From contig NZ_JBGCCU010000003.1 of NCBI RefSeq assembly GCF_041261445.1, positions 124,001 to 188,000 on the forward strand: a stretch of DNA of 64,000 nucleotides, given 5' to 3'. Positions 43,833 to 52,259 of this stretch are shown here, one piece after another (position 1 is the stretch's first letter; each line of letters opens with the position of its first letter). Origin of the DNA: Catenulispora sp. EB89. Its GTDB lineage: Bacteria > Actinomycetota > Actinomycetes > Streptomycetales > Catenulisporaceae. A program made the translations under genes and the position numbers. The notes under the pieces are model-generated. The model saw only the letters and a program-made list of their open reading frames with translations, searched no databases and had not been told where the DNA came from.

Positions 43833-45548
43833 TCACACCGTCACCGAATCGCGCATGTCCGCGAACTTCCGCTCACCGATCCCCCGCACCTGCCGCAACT
43901 GCGACACCGAAGCGAAGCGCCCATGCTCGGCCCGCCAGTCCAGAATCCGCTGGGCCAGCGCCGGCCCGACATCCGGCACCGCCTCCAGCTGCTCCAACGT
44001 CGCAGTATTGAGATTCACCGGCTCCGCAGGCTTACCCCGCTTCCCCCGCGAACCACCACCCACCGAAGCCTGCGGCAACCCCACCACCGGACCCGGCGCC
44101 CCCGCGATCCCCACCCGCAACTGCTCCCCATCAGCAACCGGCCGCGCCAAATCCAGGGCGGTGACATCCACCCCCGGCAACGCACCCCCAGCCGCAGCCA
44201 GCGCCTCATAGACCCGCGCCCCAACCGGCAACATCTGAACGCCGGGATGCGCAACCTTGCCCTCGACATCCACAACCACCGCACTGGCCGACGCGGCCCC
44301 AGCCAACGCAGGGCTGGTAGCCATAGCCGCATGCGGCGAGCAGGCCTTCGCAGCACGGACAGCCATCGCCACGACATAGCGACGCACGATCGGCGCCGGG
44401 TACCAGCGACCCATGGGAGTGACAGCGAGGATCCCCGCCCGCTCGACCTGGGGCCAGCCGGGCGCTCCGACCGGCCAAAGAACATTCGCCGGCCTGCTCA
44501 ACGACACTTCAGCCAGCTCACTGGGTGGGACCAGGACACTGGCCTGCTTGGCAAAGGACCAGCCGGACAGCGAGCTGGCAAGCCCTGCAAACGGCGAATG
44601 TGCACCAGCTCGCGCCTGCTCGGACGGGTACCAGCCGGACATCATGCTCGCCGCCCGAACAGGCGCCAAGCCCGCACCCGCGTGCCCTGCGGACCGCCAG
44701 CCAGCCACCGCGCCAGCCGCCTCGGAAGATGGCGCATTCGCACCGTCGGCCGGATACCAGCCGGACAACGTACTCGCCGCCCGAACAGGCGCCATGTCCG
44801 CACCCGCCTGCCCTACGGACCACCAGCCAGCCGGCGCGCCGACCGCCTCGGAAGATGGCGTTTGCTCGGCCGGATACCAGCCAGCGAGCGCCATGCGCGC
44901 ACCAGCGCGTGCGGCAGGTCCACTCCCCCGCTCGGCCGGCGGCCCGCTCTCCAGCGTGCTGCCGTCAAACTCAGCCGGCACGACCCTCAAAACACGCGCA
45001 TTCCACCCCGTCGGCGCGTCCGGCACCGCACGTGGCGGCCCCGAGTTCCACGCATGCTCGCGGCATGCGCCGTCGTGCCCCGCCGCGGTGCCGCCTGGCT
45101 TGCCGCCGCGTGGGTCGCCCGGTGGTGCGGCGGTGTCGGCGGTCGGGGTGATGTGACTGTCGTCGGGTGGTTGGGAGGTCGATGCCGCTTCTCCCGCCAC
45201 GTCGACGACCGTGCCCTGTGAGCGTGTCAGGTACCAGCCGCCGGCGGCTGCGCCGGCGACGGCTACCAGTGCCACCGCTGTGGCTGCTGGGAGGCTGAGG
45301 GCCCAGCGGCCTCGGAGGGTTGGCGGGACGCGGTGTTCGATGGACTGGGCCGCCCGGCGCCACCAGGGGCGGTTTGCGTGGTGCCGGGCGGCCAGCGCCT
45401 CGGAGAGAGGCATGGGGCCCTGTGCGGCAGGCGACCAGTGCCGCGGTGGGTCCCCTTGGAGCGACGCCAGTCGGTCGCGCGCCGATGGCTGCGGGCTGCG
45501 GGGTTGGGCGCTGCCGTTCGGTGCGGTTCCCGGTGTGGTTCGTTCCAT
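43833..45548 (-). CDS. comEA: ComEA-type DNA receptor with GWYP-repeat insertion
   Basis: 571 aa, far longer than ordinary ComEA (about 150-350). A cytosolic Pro-rich segment, one transmembrane helix (84-107), an SLBB domain (about 422-482, VDVEGKVAHPGVQML) and two helix-hairpin-helix motifs (511-571, VNLNTATLEQLEAVPDVGP and LRQVRGIGERK) bind incoming DNA. Between helix and SLBB lie some 310 residues of insertion with GWYP-type repeats of 40-42 residues starting at about 221, 261 and 303, and degenerate copies at 327 and 379. ATG 45548 is chosen; ATG 45581 is possible. A perfect DnaA-box 9-mer lies 54 bp upstream. Confidence 0.88.
   Translation of the reverse strand: MERTTPGTAPNGSAQPRSPQPSARDRLASLQGDPPRHWSPAAQGPMPLSEALAARHHANRPWWRRAAQSIEHRVPPTLRGRWALSLPAATAVALVAVAGAAAGGWYLTRSQGTVVDVAGEAASTSQPPDDSHITPTADTAAPPGDPRGGKPGGTAAGHDGACREHAWNSGPPRAVPDAPTGWNARVLRVVPAEFDGSTLESGPPAERGSGPAARAGARMALAGWYPAEQTPSSEAVGAPAGWWSVGQAGADMAPVRAASTLSGWYPADGANAPSSEAAGAVAGWRSAGHAGAGLAPVRAASMMSGWYPSEQARAGAHSPFAGLASSLSGWSFAKQASVLVPPSELAEVSLSRPANVLWPVGAPGWPQVERAGILAVTPMGRWYPAPIVRRYVVAMAVRAAKACSPHAAMATSPALAGAASASAVVVDVEGKVAHPGVQMLPVGARVYEALAAAGGALPGVDVTALDLARPVADGEQLRVGIAGAPGPVVGLPQASVGGGSRGKRGKPAEPVNLNTATLEQLEAVPDVGPALAQRILDWRAEHGRFASVSQLRQVRGIGERKFADMRDSVTV
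44516..44888 (-). repeat. In-frame GWYP repeats within comEA
   Basis: About 120-126-bp units encode L-A/S-G-W-Y-P-A-E/D followed by SSEA-x-GA and an end block MAPVRAAS or LAPVRAAS. Two units are nearly complete and a third is partly degenerate. Confidence 0.85.
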
Positions 45549-45601
45549 GTCTGCGACGGTAGATCTTCGCAAAGTGCGCATACCAGTCGCGGGTTGGGGC
45601 C

Positions 45602-45610
45602 TGTGGATAA
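45602..45610 (-). promoter_or_regulatory. Consensus DnaA box
   Basis: TGTGGATAA on the plus strand is TTATCCACA on the minus strand, a perfect DnaA box. It is isolated, in the promoter region of comEA. A one-mismatch copy (CTATCCACA) occurs near 37633. A single box may be chance. Confidence 0.35.
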
Positions 45611-45720
45611 CTCGCTGTGCGGGTGGGGGCTGGTCACTCTTTCGGGCTAGCGGTACGCGGGATCACAGCACAGATTCAGGGAGAGACAGGTTCGGGCGGA
45701 GACAGGGCGAAGGAGCGGGG

Positions 45721-45763
45721 CAAGCAAAAGGCGGCCGTCTCTCGTGGAGAGAGACGGCCGCCT
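45721..45763 (-). terminator. hflX intrinsic terminator
   Basis: A perfect 15-bp stem (45729-45743 with 45749-45763, 5-nt loop) is followed on the minus strand by TTTTGCTTG. It ends the hflX transcript before comEA. Confidence 0.93.
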
Positions 45764-45789
45764 GAGCAGGCCGAGACTACGGACGTGAG

Positions 45790-47298
45790 CTAAACCGCCC
45801 CCACCGTCCGGAAAGGCTCCAGCTGAGCCGCCAGATCCTGGTGGATCAGCGCCCGGACCAGCGTCCCGTGGTCCGTGTGCTCCTCCTTCAGCATCTCGCC
45901 CTCCGCGTGGATCCGGGCGACCAGGTCGCCCCGGTCATACGGCACCAGGGCCTCCAGCTCCACGCCGGGGCGCGGGAGGTCGCGCTCGATCGCGGTCAGC
46001 AGGTCGTCGATGCCTTCGCCGGTGCGGGCGGAGACGACGATGCTGTGCGGTTCGCGGCGCAGCAGGCGGGACAGGACCTCGGGGTCGGCGAGGTCGGCCT
46101 TGTTGAAGACCAGCAGTTCCTTGACGTCGCCGGCGCCCATGTCGGCGAAGACGGCGCGGACCGCGGAGATCTGGCCTTCGGGGTCCTCGTCGCTGGCGTC
46201 CACCACGTGCAGGACCAGGTCGCTTTCGCCGACCTCCTCCAGCGTCGAGCGGAAGGCCTCCACCAGCTGGTGCGGCAGGTGCCTGACGAAGCCGACCGTG
46301 TCCGACAGCGTGTAGGTGCGGCCGGTGGCGGTCTCCGTGCGGCGGACGGTCGGGTCCAGGGTGGCGAACAGGGCGTTCTCCACCAGGACGCCGGCTCCGG
46401 TGAGGCGGTTGAGGATGGAGGACTTGCCGGCGTTGGTGTAGCCGGCCAGGACCACCGAGGGGACGGAGCCTCGGCGCCTTTCGGCGCGCTTGGTCTGGCG
46501 TCCCTTGCTCATGTCGCCGATTTCGCGGCGGAGCTTGGCCATGCGCTCGCGGATGCGGCGGCGGTCGGTCTCGATCTTGGTCTCACCGGGTCCGCGGGTG
46601 GCCAGGCCGCCGCGGCCACCACCCATCTGGCGGGACAGGGACTGGCCCCAGCCTCGGAGCCTGGGGAGCATGTACTGCATCTGCGCCAGCGCGACCTGGG
46701 CCTTGCCCTCGCGGGACTTGGCGTGCTGGGCGAAGATGTCCAGGATCAGGGCCGTGCGGTCGATGACCTTGACCTTGACCACGTCTTCCAGGTGGATCAG
46801 CTGGCCGGGGCTCAGCTCGCCGTCGCAGATCACGGTGTCGGCGCCGGTGGCGACCACGATGTCGCGCAGTTCGGCCGCCTTGCCGCTGCCGATGTAGGTC
46901 GCCGGGTCCGGCTTGTCGCGGCGCTGGACGACGCCCTCGAGCACCTCCGAGCCGGCCGTCTCGGCCAGCGCGGCCAGTTCGCGCAGCGACATCTCGGCGT
47001 CCGCGGCGGTGCCGTCGGTCCACACGCCCACCAGCACCACGCGCTCCAGGCGCAGCTGCCGGTACTCGACTTCGGTGACGTCCTCGAGCTCGGTGGACAG
47101 TCCGGCCACGCGGCGCAGCGAAGCGCGCTCCTCGAGGTCGAACTGCTCGCCGTCGTGCCGGGATTCGGCCCACCGGTTGCGGTAGAGCGGGGCCGGCGCG
47201 TCGAAGGCGTCCTCGGTGTCCCACTCGGCTTCCGGCGTGTCGTGGTCGTTCAGTGCGTAGACCTCGTCGCGGGCAGCGTCCTTGTGGGATTCCGTCAT
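45790..47298 (-). CDS. hflX: GTPase HflX
   Basis: 502 aa ribosome-splitting GTPase active under stress. N-terminal HflX domain with YIGSGKAAEL and DGELSPGQLIHLED, the linker GRGGLATRGPGETKIETDRR, then G domain with GYTNAGKSS, DTVGF and NKAD. An acidic N-terminal extension of about 70 residues precedes the domain. ATG 47298 has AGAGGA 6 nt upstream. A strong terminator follows. Confidence 0.95.
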   Translation of the reverse strand: MTESHKDAARDEVYALNDHDTPEAEWDTEDAFDAPAPLYRNRWAESRHDGEQFDLEERASLRRVAGLSTELEDVTEVEYRQLRLERVVLVGVWTDGTAADAEMSLRELAALAETAGSEVLEGVVQRRDKPDPATYIGSGKAAELRDIVVATGADTVICDGELSPGQLIHLEDVVKVKVIDRTALILDIFAQHAKSREGKAQVALAQMQYMLPRLRGWGQSLSRQMGGGRGGLATRGPGETKIETDRRRIRERMAKLRREIGDMSKGRQTKRAERRRGSVPSVVLAGYTNAGKSSILNRLTGAGVLVENALFATLDPTVRRTETATGRTYTLSDTVGFVRHLPHQLVEAFRSTLEEVGESDLVLHVVDASDEDPEGQISAVRAVFADMGAGDVKELLVFNKADLADPEVLSRLLRREPHSIVVSARTGEGIDDLLTAIERDLPRPGVELEALVPYDRGDLVARIHAEGEMLKEEHTDHGTLVRALIHQDLAAQLEPFRTVGAV

Positions 47299-47355
47299 GT
47301 GATTCCTCTTCATCTGTGGTTCATCAGTGCTGACAGTCGCGGCGCGAAGACGCCG

Positions 47356-47386
47356 CGAGGCGGGGAGATACGCTCTCCCCGCCTCG
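47356..47386. terminator. Stem-loop between clgR and hflX
   Basis: A perfect 13-bp stem (CGAGGCGGGGAGA with TCTCCCCGCCTCG) and a 5-nt loop lie between two same-direction genes. No U-tract follows on the minus strand, so it may be a weak terminator or a processing/stability hairpin. Confidence 0.65.
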
Positions 47387-47439
47387 ATGGTGACACGTGC
47401 TCGCCGATCACCGACACCAGATTTTCTTCCGGCACAGCA

Positions 47440-48156
47440 TCACCGGCCGGTCGGTGAGGGCAGCCGAGGCGTGCCGAAGGTGTAGGGGTTCTCCGGGCCG
47501 GGCAACGGCGAGCCGGGGACGTAGGGCAGGGCACCCATCGGGGGCTGCGGTCCCAGGGCCGGGCCGAGGCCGGAGGCGGCCATGCCGGTGGTGGTCCCGA
47601 GCGCCGCCTGGGGTACCGCGCCGGACTTCGGCGCCACCCGGGGCGACCCGGAGGCCGGTCGGGTGTTGCCGGGCCGGTTGGCGGCGGTCCGGGAGTTGAT
47701 CACCGCGGTCGGGATCTTGGCGGTCGGCAGCGTGCGGGCCCCGCGCGGGGCACCGGCGCCGACGCCGACCACGACGCCGGAGCGCTGGCCGTTGCCGGAC
47801 GTGCTCTGACCGGCGGTGTCGGCCTGGCCGCTGCGGGCGGGCGGCATCGCGACCCGTTGCGGGGCGCGGCCGTCGGCCGGGACCAAGCGGCCCAGCTCCG
47901 CGGCCTCGATCTCGGCGGCCAGCTCGGCCGCGGCGAGTTCGGTGGACAGTTCGAGCAGCACGTCGGAGAGCTTGACCTCCAACGCGTCGCAGATGGCGGA
48001 CAACAATTCGCTCGACGGCTCTTTCTGGCCCCGCTCCACCTCGGAGAGGTAGCCGGGGGACACCCGCGCCGTCGCGGCGAGCTGACGCAGCGTCCGTCCG
48101 CTGCGCTGCCGTCGGCCGCGCAGCACGTCGCCGAGTAGGCGGCGAACCAAGATCAT
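47440..48156 (-). CDS. ClgR-like XRE regulator with long disordered tail
   Basis: 238 aa. The N-terminal 75 residues match the Clp gene regulator family ([53 protein letters not shown]). ClgR activates clp protease genes and, in several actinobacteria, is itself a Clp substrate through a C-terminal AA. Here an Ala/Glu helix (about 75-95) is followed by some 140 Pro/Gly/Ser/Thr-rich residues ending in SPTGR, so the usual degron is absent. GAGGGG lies 8 nt before ATG 48156. Confidence 0.85.
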   Translation of the reverse strand: MILVRRLLGDVLRGRRQRSGRTLRQLAATARVSPGYLSEVERGQKEPSSELLSAICDALEVKLSDVLLELSTELAAAELAAEIEAAELGRLVPADGRAPQRVAMPPARSGQADTAGQSTSGNGQRSGVVVGVGAGAPRGARTLPTAKIPTAVINSRTAANRPGNTRPASGSPRVAPKSGAVPQAALGTTTGMAASGLGPALGPQPPMGALPYVPGSPLPGPENPYTFGTPRLPSPTGR

Positions 48157-48852
48157 CTCGGCTTCCCCTCCCTCATCGTTTCCGCTGGCCTGCTGGTTTA
48201 TCTGTGAGAATCATGAGCCTGTGGAGCCACCGTACCCCGGCTGTTGCCGGATTACTCTCCTGCTTTGCTTGTTGTTATTCCCCGTTCAATGGTTCTCAAC
48301 GGTTAGGACGGGGTTTCCATTCCAAGAAGTTGCAGTCCCGTTGTGAACCCGCCGTGAACCGGCCGCCACGAGGAGGGCAACCACCTGACTGCAACCGTAT
48401 CCCGAGCCGCCGACAAGCGTCGGGTGATGGCCGCCCATCGGACAAAATAGAACACCCGTTCAGAGTACCGGGCGTGAGCGGCCGGGACGGATCGGTGATC
48501 AAGGTGCATCACCTGTCACAACAGCCTCATGGGCATCGCTGTTCCAGGTCGCCGGCACCGGAACACGCCGGAACCCACCGCAACGGCGCTTGAGCCTACG
48601 TGCCCCTAACGGCGGCACCGTGGCAACAGACCGCGCGCGACGAAGACGGCCCGGCGCGGCCGATCCAGCAGTCCCGGTCACACTCGACCGGGCAGTTGCA
48701 CGCTGCGGAGCCCTTCGGGCAGCCCGCGCCTTGAGTCTCGCAGATCTCACAAGCCTCAGACGAAAGCCGGACGCCGCAGCGGTGGGGCACCTGCTCACTG
48801 CCGGATCAGCCGTGGATTACGCATTCCCGCGAAGATCCGAGAATTCCCGAAC
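48157..48852. other. 700-bp region without a supported gene
   Basis: The part next to clgR (48157-48320) is AT-richer than its surroundings (for example TTTGCTTGTTGTTATTCC) and should hold the clgR promoter on the minus strand; AGATAAAC near 48195 is a possible -10. Several short frames cross the rest, but none has convincing codon use, a ribosome-binding site or a family match. I see no RNA gene. Confidence 0.6.
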
Positions 48853-49041
48853 CTAGCGGGGCGCCGCCGCGAGCCACCCGCGCACCCGGTGCGCGGGCTG
48901 GACCGTCGCGCGGAACACGTCCGCGTCCCGGCCGTCCTCGTGCGGCGCGGCCACAGCGGAAGGTCCCGCGGGACCGCCGTGCGACCGATGCGAACCCGAA
49001 GCCGAAGCCTCCTGCGCACGCGACACCGTATCCCTCATCAC
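48853..49041 (-). CDS. Small protein downstream of the SARP regulator
   Basis: 61-62 aa. GGGAGG lies 8 nt before GTG 49041 (ATG 49038 follows), a strong ribosome-binding site 34 nt after the SARP stop codon. The peptide is polar (MRDTVSRAQEASASG at the start, HRVRGWLAAAPR at the end) with no membrane segment or cysteine. AfsS, the small protein downstream of AfsR in Streptomyces, has similar size and position but I see no sequence match. Confidence 0.5.
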   Translation of the reverse strand: MMRDTVSRAQEASASGSHRSHGGPAGPSAVAAPHEDGRDADVFRATVQPAHRVRGWLAAAPR

Positions 49042-49074
49042 CTTGTCATCCTCCCGTGCGCTCCAACCGTTTCC

Positions 49075-52047
49075 TTAGCGCGACGTTCGACCGGGTGCCG
49101 AGGTTGCCTCGGGGTCGGCGAGCATACCCCTGATACGGCCCGCCTCCGGGGCGCCGATGACGACGAACATGGCCAGCGCCTCCTCCCGGCAGCCCCGGGC
49201 CCGCTCCGGCTGGCCGGCGACGTCCAGCACGTCCGCCAGCACCGCCAGGGCGGTCGCGTGCTGCCAGGTGTCGGCCGTCCCGCGCAGCACGCTCACCGCG
49301 CGCTCCGCGTGCTCCAGCGCCCCGCTGGGCTCGCCGAGCCCCAACAGCGCCCGCGCGCTGGAGGCATGCGCGGCGCCCTCCATAGACGGATGGACGTCGG
49401 AGAAGTACTGCGCCGCCTCTGCGAAGTACGTCAGCGACTCCTTATAGGCCAGTGTCTGGAGGTAGATGGAGCCGGTCTGGAAGAGCGCGTACCCGGTCGA
49501 CACGTCGTCCCCCAGAGCACGGCAGAGGGCAAGCCCCGCCATAGTGCTCTCCAGAGCCTTCTCTGTACGGCCCAGAACAAGCAGAGAGCGCGCCATGTTC
49601 TGCCGCGCGGCAGCCTCCGACGCCACATCCCCGAACTCCCGGCTGACGCTCACCGCGCGCTCGTACAACGCGATCGCCTCGCCATCCCGCCCCAGGTCCG
49701 CATAAGTCATGGCGAGCAGGTTCACCGCATCGGCCTGGGTCTCGTCGCCCCCCACAGCCTCGGCGGCGCGGTGCGACCGCTCTGCCTCCTCCGCAGCAGC
49801 CTCTATCTGATACGTCGCATAGAGAACCCGCGCCAGAGAGTGCCGCACACGCGCCTCACTCCGCACGTCCCCACTCTCCATCGCAGCCGCAGCCGCATTA
49901 CGCGCCGCCGCAGAGAGCTCATCCGCATAGCGTTCGATGCCAGGCAGCGAAACAAGGTGGTCAAGCAGTTCCACCGCGAGCGTCAACGGAGCCACCCCGG
50001 CTTCGCACGCACCTCGGGTCAGGACCCGCCGATTGAACACCGCGTCCACGGAGCTGCCCTCGTCCGCGATCCAACGCACTCCGGCCTCTACAGAGTCGAA
50101 CTCTCTACCGGAGGACCGCGTCGGGGAAAGGCCGAGTTCTTCCACCGGGATACGCCGCAGCCGCCGCATCGAGGCGAGGTAGAAGTCGAGCAGGCTCACG
50201 AAGCCGGCATCGGGCTCGCCGCCCTCGGCCTCGTACTGCTCGCGCGCATAGAGGCGCAACAGGTCGTGATACCGGTAGCGCCCCGGAGAAGAGGACTCCA
50301 GCATCGCGGCGTCCACCAGAGACTCCAGCACCTCCTCGGTGTCGGCCTCGTCCTGTCCGAGCAGCGCGGCGGCCGCGGCGGCCGAGACGTCGGCGCTGTC
50401 CAGCGACGACAGCCGCCGGAAGACGTCCGCCTGCGCTGGGGACAGCTGGTGATAGCCGAGCTCGAACGCCGCGCGTACCGCGAGATCGCCCACGGACAGC
50501 TCAGCGAGCCGGCGCCGCTCGTCGGACAGCCGGGCCGCCAGCGACCCGATACGCCACCGGGGACGCGACGCGAGCCGAGCCGCCGCTATCCGCACCGCCA
50601 GAGGCAGATACCCGCACAGCGACACCACGTCTATCGCCGCTTCGTGCTCCACGCCGAGCCGTTCCTCGCCGACGATCCGCGTGAACATGTTCATCGCCTC
50701 GCCGGGGTCCAGCACGTCGAGGTCCGCGAACGTGGCCCCGGCCAGCCCGGTGAGCTTCGGACGGCTCGTCACGACCACCGCGCACCCCGGAGCCCCGGGC
50801 AGCAGAGGACGCACCTGTGCGGCGTCCCGAGCGTTGTCCAGCACGATCAGGACCCGCCGCCCGGCCAGCGCCGAGCGATACGCCGCAGCGCGCTCCTCCA
50901 GCCCCTGAGCCGTCTCCCCCTCCGAGATCCCCAGACCGCGCAGGAACGCGGCGAGCACCGGCGCGGGGTCGGCAGGTACGGGATCGCCTCCGCGGAGATC
51001 CACATAGAGCTGTCCGTCGGGGAAGTCCTCCCGGACCAAGTGCGCCAGATGGATCGCAAGCGCCGTCTTGCCGACCCCGCCCAGCCCCGACAGCGCACAG
51101 ACCGCGACCGACTGGCCGACCGTGCTGGCGATGCGCGCGGCGAGCACGCGGGTCAGGTTCTCGCGTCCGGTGAAGTCGGCCGTGTCGGCGGGAAGCTGTG
51201 CGGGGATCGTCGGCGGCTTCTCCAGAGCGGTTCCGGCGGGCACCTCTGTCGTTCTAGGCGCTATCTCGGCACTGTCCGCAGTATGGCGTGCCAGTGAGGG
51301 GTCAGCCCGCAGGATCCGCTGATGCAGCTCGCCGAGTTCGGCTCCCGGCTCGACTCCCAGTTCCTTGCGCAGAAGCCGTCGGGTGTCCGCGTAGACGCCC
51401 AGCGCCTCGGCCTGCCGTCCGGTCTGGTAGAGCGCCAGCATGAGCTGTCCACGCAGGCCCTCACGCAGAGGGTGCTCAGCGGTGAGAACCGTCAGTTCGG
51501 AGACGGCGTCCCCGACCCGGCCCAGAGCCAAGTCCAAGGCAATGCGACTCTCCTGAGCCGCCGTACGCCGCTCCAGAAGGGTCGCGCGCAGGGACTCTGC
51601 ATGGGGCCCGGGTATCCCGGCCAACGGAGTACCGCGCCAGAGAGCCAACGCACTGGCGAGTTCTCCCCGCGCACCGGCCACATCGCCGGACATCCGGCGC
51701 TGCTCCGCGCTGGCGACGTGATCTTCGAACGTGAACAAGTCCACGTCCGAACGCTCTGCGCGCAACGCATAGCCGCCGGCTATAGACGCAATGGCCTCCG
51801 CACCGAAGACCTTACGGAGTCGGAACGCATAAGTGCGCACCGTCCCCAGGGCACCCTCCGGAGGCTCGTCACCCCACAGTCCCTCGATGAGTTCGTCGGC
51901 TGTCGCCACCCGACCGGCCCGTGACGCGAGCAGCGCAAGCACCGCCTGCTGCTGCGGGGACCCTACTTTGAGCTCTTCGGCTGGTTCTCCCGCGACGCCC
52001 ACTCGCAGCGCGCGGACCGGTCCGAGCAGCCCGAACTGCACCACCAC
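49075..52047 (-). CDS. AfsR-like SARP regulator (SARP, BTAD, NB-ARC, TPR)
   Basis: 990 aa from GTG 52047, almost the length of S. coelicolor AfsR (993). An OmpR-type winged helix (about 1-95: FGLLGPVRALRVG, LWGDEPPEGALGTVRTYAFRLRK) and bacterial activator domain (about 100-245) precede an NB-ARC ATPase with Walker A GLGGVGKTALA (about 321-331) and RVLIVLDNA. TPR repeats end the protein. These proteins activate secondary-metabolite genes, often after Ser/Thr phosphorylation. GTG 52047 fits the family N-terminus and has GAGGTGGGA upstream; ATG 52065 would add six residues. Confidence 0.92.
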   Translation of the reverse strand: MVVQFGLLGPVRALRVGVAGEPAEELKVGSPQQQAVLALLASRAGRVATADELIEGLWGDEPPEGALGTVRTYAFRLRKVFGAEAIASIAGGYALRAERSDVDLFTFEDHVASAEQRRMSGDVAGARGELASALALWRGTPLAGIPGPHAESLRATLLERRTAAQESRIALDLALGRVGDAVSELTVLTAEHPLREGLRGQLMLALYQTGRQAEALGVYADTRRLLRKELGVEPGAELGELHQRILRADPSLARHTADSAEIAPRTTEVPAGTALEKPPTIPAQLPADTADFTGRENLTRVLAARIASTVGQSVAVCALSGLGGVGKTALAIHLAHLVREDFPDGQLYVDLRGGDPVPADPAPVLAAFLRGLGISEGETAQGLEERAAAYRSALAGRRVLIVLDNARDAAQVRPLLPGAPGCAVVVTSRPKLTGLAGATFADLDVLDPGEAMNMFTRIVGEERLGVEHEAAIDVVSLCGYLPLAVRIAAARLASRPRWRIGSLAARLSDERRRLAELSVGDLAVRAAFELGYHQLSPAQADVFRRLSSLDSADVSAAAAAALLGQDEADTEEVLESLVDAAMLESSSPGRYRYHDLLRLYAREQYEAEGGEPDAGFVSLLDFYLASMRRLRRIPVEELGLSPTRSSGREFDSVEAGVRWIADEGSSVDAVFNRRVLTRGACEAGVAPLTLAVELLDHLVSLPGIERYADELSAAARNAAAAAMESGDVRSEARVRHSLARVLYATYQIEAAAEEAERSHRAAEAVGGDETQADAVNLLAMTYADLGRDGEAIALYERAVSVSREFGDVASEAAARQNMARSLLVLGRTEKALESTMAGLALCRALGDDVSTGYALFQTGSIYLQTLAYKESLTYFAEAAQYFSDVHPSMEGAAHASSARALLGLGEPSGALEHAERAVSVLRGTADTWQHATALAVLADVLDVAGQPERARGCREEALAMFVVIGAPEAGRIRGMLADPEATSAPGRTSR

Positions 52048-52259
52048 TGACCAATCCCACCTCATGAACGTGGCCCCCGTGGCCGTGTCTTGCCGAGTCC
52101 CGCGGCAGTGTCGTGCCGCAGGCGAAGTGAGGTCCTCCGGTGGACTAGACCGCTCGGAACCACCGGCCCACCATAGCGCGGGCATCCGACATACGGGACG
52201 GGATAGTCATGGTTGTCACGAACACAGTGGCGACCGACAGGCGGCCGCCACTGTGCCGA

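Noticed and set aside
48204-48593. 129-residue plus-strand frame next to clgR
   Set aside because: Composition is random-like (Arg, Pro, His), with no Shine-Dalgarno and no recognisable domain.
48596-48790. 64-residue minus-strand frame with about ten cysteines
   Set aside because: No ribosome-binding site, no signal peptide and no codon bias; other frames of the same stretch are equally open, so it looks like a GC-rich chance frame.
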